Below are positions 12,566 through 24,164 of a stretch of DNA of 64,000 bases, in pieces. The notes beneath the pieces are model-generated. The model saw only the letters and a list, made by a program, of their open reading frames with translations. It was not told where the DNA came from and ran no database searches. Position 1 is the stretch's first letter, and the number at the start of each line of letters is the position of its first letter. A program made the position numbers and the translations under genes. The stretch comes from Hydractinia symbiolongicarpus (lineage: Eukaryota; Cnidaria; Hydrozoa; Anthoathecata; Hydractiniidae), in contig NC_079879.1 in assembly GCF_029227915.1 (NCBI RefSeq), positions 10,416,001 through 10,480,000 of the forward strand. The letters are read 5' to 3'.

Positions 12566-12931
12566 TTTGAACTTCTGTGCAGGATCGGAGGTTTGGGAGC
12601 CACTATAGTTCAGCCGTAAAACATAGAACAATGGCCTATTGTTTGTTGCTAGACTATCTTTTTTTCTTGTGACTATGCTCGCTGCTTTCGCTCAGCGCAA
12701 GCTTATGCTTCTACAGCGTAATATACGTCACGACATAACAGTCTCCAGAATCAGCCGTGGCCTCAAAAAATTTAAATGGCGCTTACCGTTCGCTCATAGA
12801 ATGGGGTAACTTTTATATTAAAATCAATCCAAATAATATTTATTTTTCAAAATTTTGACCAGAATTTGGGAAACGAACATAATGTTAACCGAAATAATGC
12901 TATTTAAGTTTGAGGCTTAATTGCCCTTTAA

Positions 12932-13734
12932 GCATGCACACGGGAACTATCTAATCCAACGTAAAAATCCTGGAGAAGAGATTGAGGAGAAATAAAAAAT
13001 TTATGGATTTTTATAGCTTTTGATGGACCAGTTTACATTAAACGGGTTGGTCTACTTTTTCAGACGAATGAAATAATTTTTGTCAAAATATCGAAGCGTT
13101 AGTTTGCGAATAGATTATACCACGTGAGCGATCTCTTGTTTTTGTGGTGATTCACCATAAGATTACACTGCTATAGGTGTTTTAAGTAAGTACCTTAATG
13201 TCAGAAAATTCATGATTTCCGAAAGTTTTCTGAAATGAAAGCAGTATCCCCGCCTTGTGTACTTCAGAAGTCAGGCATTACAGTTGAAATGCCTGACTTC
13301 TGTTGGTGAAGAAATAAGTGGTAAAAGTCCTATGTGATTTAAATCAAGCATTGTATATCTTTTCCGCGCGAGATTTTCCAGCGTGAAAAACGATTTTTTT
13401 TTACGATTTAAAGAAAGAGGTATCATCATTTTGCGTTATGTTGACGTCACAGGCATTGTATCGGCAAAAAATGTTTAACGCAGATGTATAAGACGATATT
13501 TCCTTCTTGCTAAATTTGTTTTTTAAGTTTGCGTAACGGTTACATAGAGATCTCTCCACCACTGTAGATAATTCAATAAAGAAAAACATCCGGACGTCCG
13601 GTAAATAATACAAACGAAGAAGATGCTACGAATGACGTAGATAAAATCTAAAATTACATACACAAATAAAGTTTTGAGTTATAGAGACGCTATATCACTC
13701 GAGCAAAAAGTCTAACATCTGGAATCTGATCACA
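12932..13734. other. Intergenic region between Kolobok-like element and cathepsin copy 2
   Basis: No coding exon was recognised. A perfect 15-bp stem with an 8-base loop sits at 13265-13302 (arms CAGAAGTCAGGCATT and its complement). The final part should hold the promoter of the gene starting at 13735. Confidence 0.5.
13265..13302. repeat. Perfect 15-bp stem, 8-nt loop hairpin
   Basis: Arm CAGAAGTCAGGCATT (13265-13279) is followed by ACAGTTGA and the exact reverse complement (13288-13302). It is too short for a typical animal pre-miRNA. It may be the relic of a foldback element. Confidence 0.8.
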
Positions 13735-15240
13735 ATGAAGATTGTAATATTACTGTATATACTTGGACTTGTTGTTGGTGATAACATATATAACTCCAGG
13801 ATAACTGAACCATGCTACATGCCACATTTTGATGAAGACGTTGCAGAAGTTGTGTAAGTTTGCATCACTTGATATTCATCATGATTAAGGCAGATTTTTC
13901 GGGTTTGACCTTAAATAATTGAGAGATAATTTCAAGTAGTCCGGATAGGATAATGTAAAATTATGGCTTCCAGCGCCTGTCTTATTTTTATATATCGGGA
14001 CGGCGAGACGAACATTTTCGTCACGCCGTTCCGATATCAGAAAAGATAAAAGATGTCCTGGGTACGAGCAGGTTACTGAATTACCATTTTTCTTTAATTT
14101 ATTATTTTCGTATAATCACGTTTAACAAATCATACGTTTATAAATTTTCAAGTAAGAAAATATTTTTTGGTCATGCTTGTATAATGCTATAAAAAAAATC
14201 CCTGTATATATTTAGAATTACCAAAAGACCACATGAAACCATTGATGTAAAAAGCTTACCGAAAGAGTATGATAGTAGAACAATAAATGGTAAAAACATG
14301 GCTAGCACAACACGAAATCAACATATTCCTCAATACTGCGGTTCTTGTTGGGCACATGGTACAACAAGTGCATTAGCTGACAGAATAAACATCATGAGGA
14401 AAGGAGCTTGGCCTTCAGCTTACTTGTCAGTTCAAAATGTCTTAGACTGTGGTGAGTTTTGTCTTGGCAATTAATTAAAATTACAACTTCTCTATTTTTC
14501 TTAATTAACACTGATACCGCATAATTTTTTGATTTTGCTTTTAGCAAATGCAGGGACTTGTCATGGTGGTGGCATGATCAGCGTATACAAATACGCTCAT
14601 GACAAAGGAATTCCAGATGAAACTTGTAATAATTATCAAGCTAAAGACCAAGAGTGTAATACCTTTAATCAATGTGGAACTTGCTCAACATTTGGTGAAT
14701 GTCATGTCATCAAGAATTATACATTATTTAAGGTCTCTGAATATGGTAAGCGATATGTTATGTTACAACGATACCGTCTTCCTAAAAATGTAACTAAATT
14801 TGCATTGTACAAAAGATTGAAAAATGATAACAAGGAGAATTTCATTGACTTCTCTACATGTCATCATAGGTTCTTACAAACTCTAATTCCCTTCAGGTTC
14901 TGTAGCAGATCGTGAGAACATGATGGCTGAAATATATCAACGTGGTCCAATAGCATGCTCAATTATGGCAACTCCTAAATTGGACGCATACACAGGTGGT
15001 GTATATTCCGAATATCATGAAACACCCCACCATAATCATATCATATCGCTTCATGGATGGGGCGTTAGCCAAGATGGTATCGAGTACTGGATTGGACGAA
15101 ATTCATGGGGACAACCTTGGGGTGAACAAGGTTGGTTTCGCATAGTGACATCAAAATACAAAAACGGTCAAGGAAAATATTTTAACTTGGGTGTCGAAAA
15201 TCAATGTGCTTTTGCAGTTCCCGTTTTGCCAGCACATTAA
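13735..15240 (+). CDS. CTSZ: Cathepsin Z (cathepsin X)-like cysteine protease, copy 2
   Basis: Exons 13735-13853, 14216-14451, 14545-14745 and 14897-15240 join with the same phases as in copy 1 and again give 299 residues. A hydrophobic signal peptide occupies about residues 1-17. The HIP mini-loop, QYCGSCW active site, NHIIS histidine and RNSWG asparagine are all present. Introns 1 and 3 are much shorter than in copy 1 (362 and 151 bases against 983 and 982). Exon 2, intron 2 and exon 3 are almost identical to copy 1, whereas exon 1 and exon 4 differ at many positions, which points to gene conversion or a recent partial exchange between the tandem copies. Intron 1 contains a small repeat (about 13990-14065) also found near 55865-55945. 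Confidence 0.93.
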
Positions 15241-16700
15241 AGAGTTTGAATTTAGGAAAATTTTTCTTATTTCATTTTGTATTAACATTTTTGGCATCTT
15301 TAAGCGGATTCTTACTGACAATCACTTTTGAGTTTGTTTTTTTTTAGTTAAAATTCCATTACAGAAAATTAAAAGACAACAAAGAATTATTTGCCACAGT
15401 GATTTTTACTGGCCTTGGACACATGCGTGTATTAGGTGGCCTTTACATAAACCTGACATATAAGATTTACCCTAAATGAGATTTCAAACCTCTATGAAAT
15501 ATCGTTGTGTTTACATTTTTGTATCCGGGTTGTCTAAATTTGCACATGCGCCATAAATTTGTACACATGCGCAGTAACTTTTTAAACACGCACAATGAGT
15601 TTATCCGCATGCGCAATAGTTAAGGGCGCGAAATGTGAAATTTCATTTTATTTTTTTAGACCGACATGAAATCAACACCGAAAAGAGTTTCATTTCGGTG
15701 TTGATTTTAAGCTTTTTCCTTCTTGTTTTTTTTCTCTCCTAAGGCAGGTCTTTTGCTTACCAGCTGTTTTGTTAAGCATTTTAAACAAGTTTTGGTGATA
15801 AAAAAATGTGTACTGCGGCGGTGCACTTAACGTCCGATTTATTCTTTTAAAAACCACTTTCTTATAAAAAGTATAATTTATTTTTTTGGATAAGCTATTT
15901 TGTTATGGTCCATTTTTGTGAAATTTTGTAGCCTAGCTACCTGCTAACTCGTTTACCTTATCGGCAACATAAGTCGGTAAAATGCGACTCAGTAGTCTAA
16001 TATTTTGTACCGACATAAATTTTTTTCAGACTTTTTTACCCACCACACATCGACTTTATTGTTTGCCAACTGACTCTTTTATCAAAATTTGCTTTTTCTT
16101 TTTTAGTGCACTGAGAACTGAAATCAAATGCCTTTAAAATTAGAATACAAATGTTAACTATATTTTCAGTTAAACATATAAATATTTTAAAAACGAATTA
16201 ACAGTCACTTTCATTTACATACTTTTTATTTTATAAACTCAACTATCAATTAAGTTCAACTAAAAATTAAGTTCTTTTGGGCGCAAAGTCCAATTTTAAG
16301 GGCGGTCAGTGAAAAGACTGGTCATGTCAGCGTCTGAAGATTGACAGAGGGTGGGGGAGAAGAGTAACTCAATGCTACAAAAAACAATATCGCGCCCTGT
16401 AATTAAAAACATTTACGCGCCTGATAAAGAGTAAAACTATACGTAAGATAAATTATTATTTATGAACACGCAGATTAATCTTTGATCTAAATGACAACAA
16501 CAGAGTTGTGCAAATTAATCGATATGGACACCAATTTCCTTTTATATGTTAGGTTGGACTGTGATTAAATTACAAACTCGAAAAAAAGAACATCTGTTCA
16601 CTAGTTTCATGCCTCCACATTAAAAAATTGCGCAACATGCGCTGCTTCAAGCAAAATATTAGTGCCTAGTTCTTCATTAGTTCGCTTTCAAAGTACTTTT
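15241..16700. other. Intergenic, no gene recognised; perfect hairpin at 15669-15707
   Basis: No coding region was seen. At 15669-15707 a perfect 15-bp stem (AAATCAACACCGAAA and its complement) encloses a 9-base loop, similar in design to the hairpin at 13265. Confidence 0.5.
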
Positions 16701-16706
16701 TGAGTA

Positions 16707-16867
16707 TTTCCAAAACTTTGTAGCAACACAAAATTGCAAAGTATTTTTATTAAAATAACGACACTTTTACCAAAATCATGTTCGTCGAAACATGTCAAAC
16801 AAACAAAAAGTGTCGTTATTTTTATAAAAATTCCAGGCAATCTTGTGTTGCTACAAAGTTTTGGAAA
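16707..16867. mobile_element. 161-bp foldback MITE, TA flanks
   Basis: Two long arms of roughly 60 bases are inverted copies: both begin TTTCCAAAACTTTGTAGCAA and run to AATAACGACACTTTT, around a central spacer of about 40 bases. TA stands on each side (16705-16706 and 16868-16869). The two small ORFs over it, one on each strand, are simply the palindrome read twice. Confidence 0.8.
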
Positions 16868-17773
16868 TATAATATTTGATATTGCGCACAAGTATAACGG
16901 AGAGCTTACAGTCGGAGACTTAAGTAAGTACGAAACGTTATCATACAAAGTTGAAAAGAAGATTGTATGTAACTAACTTTTTGAGTACTACTTATGAGGG
17001 AGAGAGGGAGGGAGGGAGGGCTTGCATGTCTCCTTACTCTTTTTTTCACTAGAAACGACTTTCAACGACGATCGACTATCTGGAAGTTTATTTTGAATTT
17101 TAACGTCGTATAATTAGAAATTGAGGTAAAGGAGATACATCTTCTATAGAGCTATTAAAAGCATACTCAATGGACAAAATGTTTGTGATTATTTGAAATT
17201 TGGGAAGTTATAGTTGTGTTTAGTTAATACAGCCCTTATAAGTCCTTGAGTACATTGTTTCCAACCTGTTTTAACCCCCTCTCATGAGAAGTTTTTCATA
17301 TTAGAAAAAAAATTAACAAGGCCTGGAGATGAGGTTGGACTAGGTCCAAAATACAGAACATTCATATGCAAGCTATTTCACATAAGCACCGAAAAAAACA
17401 AAAACAACACGAGTTACTGGAATGTGGATTAAATAGAAGATGACATCGTGTCACATGATGTCTTTTGAAGCATGTCACTATCTGTCTGTTTCACTTAAGA
17501 GGTCACAACGGTTAAAATTTGGCTACAATTTCTGAAAGAATAAATAATGTTTTTTAAGAAAACAAAAAACGCATTGAAACACTTTAACGTGAATGTGTGC
17601 GCACACTTCAAATATCACATGCATGGTATTGTTCCATTGAGGAGGCATTATATTTCTCTAGTGGTTTGAACAACTATATATTTCGGGTTATCTTTTTGCT
17701 GTGTTTGTCTCACCTTACATATACCTCCCGTACTGACGTTCTTTGCTGTTGTTATATTTAGCGCTACTACACA
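16868..17773. other. Intergenic region upstream of the Patched-like gene
   Basis: No exon was recognised. A purine-rich GAGGGA run lies at 16996-17020. The start of the following gene sits in the sequence ACACAATG at about 17770. Confidence 0.5.
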
Positions 17774-20700
17774 ATGTGTCTTAAACTCTGGTACACATTT
17801 TGCAGCCGAGTGAATAATTTCCTCGAAAAAGTTTTTTATATTTTGGGATATTTAGTTGCTTCAAGACCACACCTAATATTGGCGCTGGTAATTACACCAT
17901 CATTGCTAATCATGGTTGGATTCATTAGATTTTATGATTTAAGTCGAATTGATCAACTTTATATTCCTCAAAATAGTCAAGCGATGCAAGACTTAAATCG
18001 TGGAAACCAATATTTTACATTAAAAATTCGAGTAGAAGAATTTACACTAAAATGGAGAAGTAACGATTCAGTAATAAATGATACTTTATTTCAATTGGCT
18101 TATGGTGTACATAGATCAATACTGAGTATTCATAACCTTGAGAATGTCTGTTATAAAGATCATCGAAATAACTGTGTCGTCAATTCGCCTTTAGAAATGT
18201 TTAATTATAATCCTGCAAATTTAAAAGATGTTTCAAAAACAATAAATTACATCTACACGAATTCCTCAATTCTTGCCAGTAATGGAAGAGTAGCAAAAAT
18301 GAATTATCCCGATTTTTTCGGATATCTTCAAATAAATCGCAGCAATGGAAACGTTGAAGCCAAGTCAATTCGCACAAAATATTTTCTGAAGTTTCCAGAC
18401 CACAAAGACTTATATAATGCAGAAATGGCATGGGAAGGGCGTTTCTTGAAGGTAATGAAAACCTTAAAGACCGCTTTTCATGACAAGGACGTTGATCTGT
18501 TTTATAGCGCAGGGCGTAGTATAAACGATAGCATATTGGAATCGTCGGAATCAGATATTAAGCTCGTTTCAGTATCCATCATACTTATGATAATATTCTG
18601 CACGTTTACCCTTGCTAAATTTCGCGATCAAGTTTCTGGTCATTTTCTTCTTGGAATGGGTGGTATCGGCACCTTAATTCTCGGAATCGGGTCTGCTTTC
18701 GGTTTCGTTATTCTCATGGGAAACCCCTATATTGGTTTTGCTGGAGTGCTACCTTTTCTTGTTCTCGGTGTAGGGATTGATAATATTTTCATAATCACAG
18801 ACTGCTTCGATCGTCAAGACCCAAAGTTGCCGGTAGCCGAAAGAATTGCAACATCATTGAGTCGAGTGGGTGCTTCTATTACCATGACAACAGTAACAGA
18901 TTTAGTTGCTTTTGGAGTTTCTACAATAACAGATTTTCCAGCCATAAAATATTTTTGTTTATATGTCGCGCTGAGCATCACGTTTTGTTATATCCTTGTG
19001 GTCTCGTTGTTCACGGCTTTGCTAGCTGTTGATGCAAACAGAATTCAAAAAGGACGAAAAGACTTCTTACCTTGCATGTCATTGCAGAATAATGACAGCA
19101 AGAATACTGACAATAATAATAACAACGATAGAAAAGAAGATGACGAATCGCTTACTAATAAGGTAAAAGGTTTATTTTATTTGTGAACCACTCGTTTCTA
19201 CGTGCTTGACCAGTCTTAATACCTAAGTGGCAAAGTTACCTAAAGAACTTGTACTTGAACTACCCAAGTGCTTAAGAGTTTTACGTGTCTCCGTGCCTTA
19301 ATGTTTTGTGTACCCTGATAATCAACTTGCCTTGAGTCGCCACTCTGTTAGAATGATTCTATCGCCAAGTATATATTTACAATAGAACAAGTCTAAACAT
19401 TTGAAGCCTTGAAAATCAAATAAATTTTAAATCACCCCAAACCCAAATCCTACATGTTAGAACCTACGAGGAAATGCGATTATTTATGGGTTGTCCATAT
19501 TTTACAAGCAAAGAAAACTTTCTACCGCTTACAATTTGACGCTTAGAGAAATCCTCTTAATGTGGTTTTGATAAAACTAAACCGAATCTACTCATTGACG
19601 ACGAGGTACTAGATTAGAAAATTCTTCTTATGTAATCTTACAGCAAGTTTTATTTTTTTATAATTTTTAAGTACTCTTCTGTCAACGCTACCAAGATTCC
19701 TGACAACTTTGAACGTTTTTTTTTTATAAGAAACATGTTTATAAGAAATCTACATGTAGAATTTTCAAAAATTAAGAAACTTTTACTACTACATTCTATG
19801 TCTATTTCTGAAATAAGAAACTTTTTTCTAATTAATTCTTATAATTAATTAAAGATGTTACAATCATCACTAGGGAGTAAGTAGTTTTATTACGTTACTG
19901 TACCTAAGGTCCCAATGGGAATAATAAACACCACAGTAAGTCATCAATAAAACACGCACTCAATTTACAAAAATTAAAAAAATTGAACTAGCTATTTATT
20001 TGATATAAGAAACCCTAATTTTACTAGGAAAATTAAAAAACTAGGTAAGAAACTTGAAAACATGGAAATTCAGCCTACAAATAAGAAACTTTTAGAACTA
20101 GGCCCTTCGCCTGGTTTCTTATATAAAAAAAACGAGTATTAGTTTGGAAAATTCTCCTGTTGATAAAACGAGATACCGCATATTTTTTATTTCAATAACA
20201 TGCCGCCTGCCTGCCCATTAACGCCGTACACACAAAAAACAGTAAATTAGACCCGCCTACCTCCTTAATAAAAATCGCACATTTGTTTTCGTTTGTGTAG
20301 TTTTTTAACCTGGATATCCATAGAACGGCACCGGAAATAATGCTTTAATTTGATTGGTTTTTTGCTAATTATTCTTTTGTTTTTAAACATCTTTCTATCC
20401 GTAAAAACAAAGTTGATTTAAACTTTAAGTTTGAATCGGAAAGAATCGAAACGGAAGATTTTACAAATCAATCAGAGAAATCGCAATTTATGTATCCTTT
20501 TTGGTTCGAATTCGATCAATACTTTTTCTCAGAATACACTAAATTAATAGTAGCTAGTTAGACACGATGCAAACATCTCTCGATTTTGATATTTTTGTAC
20601 TCACTGCAACTTCTTCAAAATTCTCCGTTTACTCTGCTTCAATATCTACATGGACTCAGAATATTGAATATTCGCTGTACTGAGCATAGCAAAAGAATTG

Positions 20701-22920
20701 TAAATACTATCACGCTTTAATAAGATCCTTTTTTTGTATGGTAAACACATTTCAAAAAGAAAGTAACATTATCGTAAATAAATAAAATTATAGCATATAA
20801 ATTTGCTTTAATGGCGTCTATGATAAAAGTTGTGTTGCTCACTTATAAAGTATCCCTTCTTAGGTGTCGGCAAGTAACCATGGCCCTCTGAAAAGTAACA
20901 GTAATTGCTTTAAGCTTTAATATAAAAAAATGACCTAGACCTGTGTTAATCTATATACTACTTAGAAATTTGCGTCATTGTTTAGATGATGGCCATATAC
21001 GGCACGCACTTAATGAAGCTACCAATCAGAGTGTTTGTTATTATGATGTCTGTTATTTTATTGGCCGTCAGCTGTTATGCTTCGACCAATGTTGATCAAA
21101 GTTTTGATGCACTTGATCTTGGACTTGATGGTTCAGTTTATTCGAACTTCTACAGCTATGGAGTAAAAGGGTATCCTACCAGCTTTCAGATTAACATAAT
21201 TCTCGATCACCCAGTTAATTACGCCAGCAAAGATATCCAGGAGAGATATGTTAATTTAAGTACAATTGCATGTCAAAATCAATATATCAAAAACTTCACA
21301 TTAAATTGGATGAAGGAGTATTTAAGTTGGGCAGAACACAAAAACAAAACTACAATAGGAAGAGAATTTTATAAGAATTTAGGGGAATTTTTAAAAGAAA
21401 ACAAGCAATTTTTAGTAGATTTAAAATTTGATTCTTCCGGAAAAATAAATGCTAGTCGGATAATCGTGTATAGTGGCGACGATGATCATTCTTTAGTACG
21501 GAGAGACGAAATGGTTAGCCTGAGGAAAGATTTAAAATCGAAAACAACACTACCCGTTTATGCAATATCGCTTCGCTTTATTTATATGGAGCAATTTGTG
21601 ATCATCTTAAGAGACACGATTCGAAATTTATCCATATCTTCAGCCGCCATTTTAATTATAACTCTACCATATTTAGCAAATCCCTTAGTAACAATTTTTG
21701 TTTTCCTGGGCTTTGTAAGTCTTATTTTTGAACTGCTTGGAATGATGTACGTTTGGCACGTTTCACTGAATTCAATATCGATGATTGTTATTGTCATGGC
21801 GATTGGATTTGCTGTTGATTATTCCGCACATGTTGCACATGCGTTTGTCATATCCAACGAGGCAACGCCTACAAAATGTGCTATTGATGCTTTAAGAACG
21901 ATGGGAAAAAGCGTTCTTATGGGAGGTAAGGAACTACAATTTTATTAAAAGAAAGGAAAACCAAGAACAACAACAAAAATTGCTTTCTAAAAATTGAAAT
22001 GTCTAATACTAAGGTGTATTGTACTTTCTAAGCCAGCACAAGTTTGAAATATCAAACAGTGTTCACTTTATTTTGTAGCACTAAGATGCTGTTTTATCCA
22101 AAGTTAGCAAAATTCAAGTAAACTCTTTAGGTGGATGTAATGGGGTACAGAAACGTAGGAATAGTGAGCTAAATGCTGGCAAGTGAAGAATTATATCGCT
22201 ACTAAATTTATCTCCTATCAAACATATCTTATGATCACTTATATATGATCAATGTCGACCTAGGTTACGCGTGTACAAAAGTAACCTGCAAAAATATTGG
22301 CCATTTCACGCTTTTGTACACATTTGAAAAATGGCGAAAAATTGTTGATTGTACTATGAATTACTGACTAGCATCGCACTAACTCCACACACATAAATTT
22401 AAGCAAAATAATCAAAAATGTCAGTGTATGCTACGAAGTCTAATTTTCTGATTTTAAAGAATGTCTTAGCCTGATTTTGTACTCACGCAGGGAGTGCATC
22501 ATTTTTATTAACCGATCACTCTTCTGCATTGTTTAGGCTCAAGTACTTTTGTTGGTATCTTAATCACAGCATTTGCATCCAGTGAGATATTTCGGATATT
22601 TTTTAAAATGATGTTTGGAATCATTACACTTGGCCTGTTACATGGCTTGCTGTTCCTTCCCGTGTTGTTAGCAAGTAAGATTATCTGTCTGTCTGTCCGT
22701 TCGTCCGTCTGTTCGTCTGTCTGTCTGTCCGTTCTTCCGTCTCTCCGTTTATCCGTCTGTCCGCCTGTCCGTCTGTCTTTAAACGTCTAAACCTAATTGC
22801 GCGTTTTTGTTTTTAGCTTTTTGTAAACCACCTCATCTCGAACAGAAACAACTGCAAACGTATAGAAAAAGCACTGTGGCACCAACATGCTCCAGCAAAA
22901 TACAAAGTAGCTCATCATGA
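17774..22920 (+). CDS. Patched-domain (PTCHD3-like) RND-family membrane protein
   Basis: I model four exons, 17774-19162, 20986-21925, 22537-22674 and 22817-22920, joined at GT-AG sites in consistent phase, giving 856 residues. After one N-terminal membrane helix (about residues 30-50) and an extracellular loop, a sterol-sensing-domain block of five hydrophobic helices spans roughly residues 260-430, including GVGIDNIFII. The second half repeats the plan: a helix just after residue 470, a loop, then a second helix block with AIGFAVDYSAHVAHAF near residue 730, the charged helix-4 motif shared by RND transporters and Patched proteins. Such proteins act in membranes as sterol/lipid transporters or receptors; the ligand here is unknown. 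The short tail after the last helix is Ser/Thr/Lys-rich. Intron 1 is 1.8 kb with a repeat; intron 3 contains a CTGT/CCGT microsatellite starting a few bases after the donor. If the last splice is wrong the C-terminus changes. Confidence 0.88.
19715..20140. repeat. Intronic MITE with ATAAGAAAC repeats
   Basis: A left end with a T run then ATAAGAAAC and a right end GTTTCTTATATAAAAAA form an inverted pair, and the word AAGAAACTT or ATAAGAAAC recurs about six times between them. It lies wholly in intron 1 of the Patched-like gene. Confidence 0.55.
22681..22779. repeat. Degenerate CTGT/CCGT microsatellite in Patched-like intron 3
   Basis: About 100 bases of imperfect tetranucleotide repeats (CTGT, CCGT, TCGT mixed) begin six bases past the donor at 22675 and end about 40 bases before the acceptor at 22816. 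It fills most of this 142-base intron. Confidence 0.85.
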
Positions 22921-24090
22921 ACACAATAAATTTCCTGGTCGAATCCTGCATTAAAAGATCTTGGACTAATTGTCAAGTTTACTAATATTAAACATTCCGA
23001 ATCGAAATACACAAACACTTTATGTGGTCAAATATTTCAACAGTTAAATATAACTTCTACTTATTGTACAAAATCCTTAGTTGTTAAAATTTTTTAGGTC
23101 TTTAAAAGTGTATATTTTACTTTCAATAACTAACTATATCGCAGCAGGCTGTGATAACGTTGTTAATTTACTTCATGACGCAGCGTTTTGTATTGTTTTT
23201 AAATAACGAATAGCCCTTATGCATTTATTATGCGATAATTTTTATATAAAAATAGCTAGCATAAAATATTTTACATAGAGAGTTAGATCGAGGAAACATA
23301 ACGGCAAAATGGTAGGATGTTTATGTAACGAGGTTGTATCAGAACAGAGTGGCTCTAAACTGAAACTATTAACATTTAAGTAAGGCTATCTCTGTAGGTT
23401 TTTAAGAAGCTTTTTTTAGGCTTTTAATTGGAGGGATTTTCACTTCTAAAAAAAAAAAAAAAAAAAAAAAGAAGCAGAATATTATGCTAAATAATTTTTA
23501 AGTCTTTTTTGTTTGTATATATATTTTTATTTGATGTTGTGTATCTTTTGTTTCTCTTCTGTAGTTTAAACAAAACACTTTAAAAACCTTATTTTTTCAT
23601 AGATTAAATCTCTCCCTAATTCGAATTTTAATTCTTCTTATCATGACCTTAAAAAGAGTCAACTGTAAGATTAATGTCTAAAAAATAAACGTTTTTTCAA
23701 CTTTGTAGTGACATCTCTAGTAGATGTAATCCAATACTTTTTCTGAATTGTACATGAACTATTTTAGTCGGTGATACCAGAATACGAAAAAACAAGAAGA
23801 ATGAAATAAACTCAGGTTTTCGGAACACCTAAAAATCGACATTTCCTCTCTCTTGTTTAACACGGAGTCCCATTTAGAGTTGTAAAAGTGTTGAATAATG
23901 TTTCAAACCAAGTGAAGTTTCATGTAAGTCTGCTAGCTTTTAAGATTTCCATCTCCAATATATTTGGAAAATTCTAATGGAAACCACTTTTTAATTTATC
24001 TTTTCAATTATTTTTTTATTTTGAACTTTCACAGATTGTAAATTTAATATGTTATTTGATTCAGATGAACTTGGAGAGCCACTCTAAGGT
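22921..24090. other. Intergenic, no gene recognised
   Basis: AT-rich DNA downstream of the Patched-like gene, with a poly(A) run near 23450-23470. No exon or element end was recognised. Confidence 0.5.
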
Positions 24091-24097
24091 GAATATC

Positions 24098-24127
24098 ATT
24101 TTGCACTTTTTTAAAAAAGTGCAAAAT
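24098..24127. repeat. Perfect 30-bp palindrome without spacer
   Basis: ATTTTGCACTTTTTT is followed directly by its exact reverse complement. It lies about 40 bases outside the left end of the Harbinger-like remnant. Confidence 0.85.
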
Positions 24128-24164
24128 TTTTTTAATGGCCTCCCAGTGGTATTAAGTCTCTTAA

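Larger units (their letters stand above)
9559..12927. mobile_element. Kolobok-like THAP DNA transposon, 3.4 kb, TTAA flanks
   Basis: The ends are AGGGGAATTAAGCCCAAA on the left and the inverted AGGGCAATTAAGCCTCAAA on the right, flanked by TTAA at 9555-9558 and 12928-12931. TTAA target duplications, AGGG-type ends and THAP-domain proteins are hallmarks of the Kolobok superfamily. The interior holds a plus-strand THAP gene (9849), a plus-strand zinc-finger/transposase-like gene (10625-11734) and a minus-strand THAP exon (12221-12565), with a nested MITE at about 11776-12234. Both coding strands carry breaks, so this copy is probably inactive. The superfamily assignment is inference from termini plus THAP; no DDE triad was located. 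Confidence 0.75.

Noticed and set aside
22608-22790. 60-codon plus ORF ending in a Ser/Val/Cys/Leu repeat
   Set aside because: It reads through the donor of Patched-like exon 3 into the intronic microsatellite.
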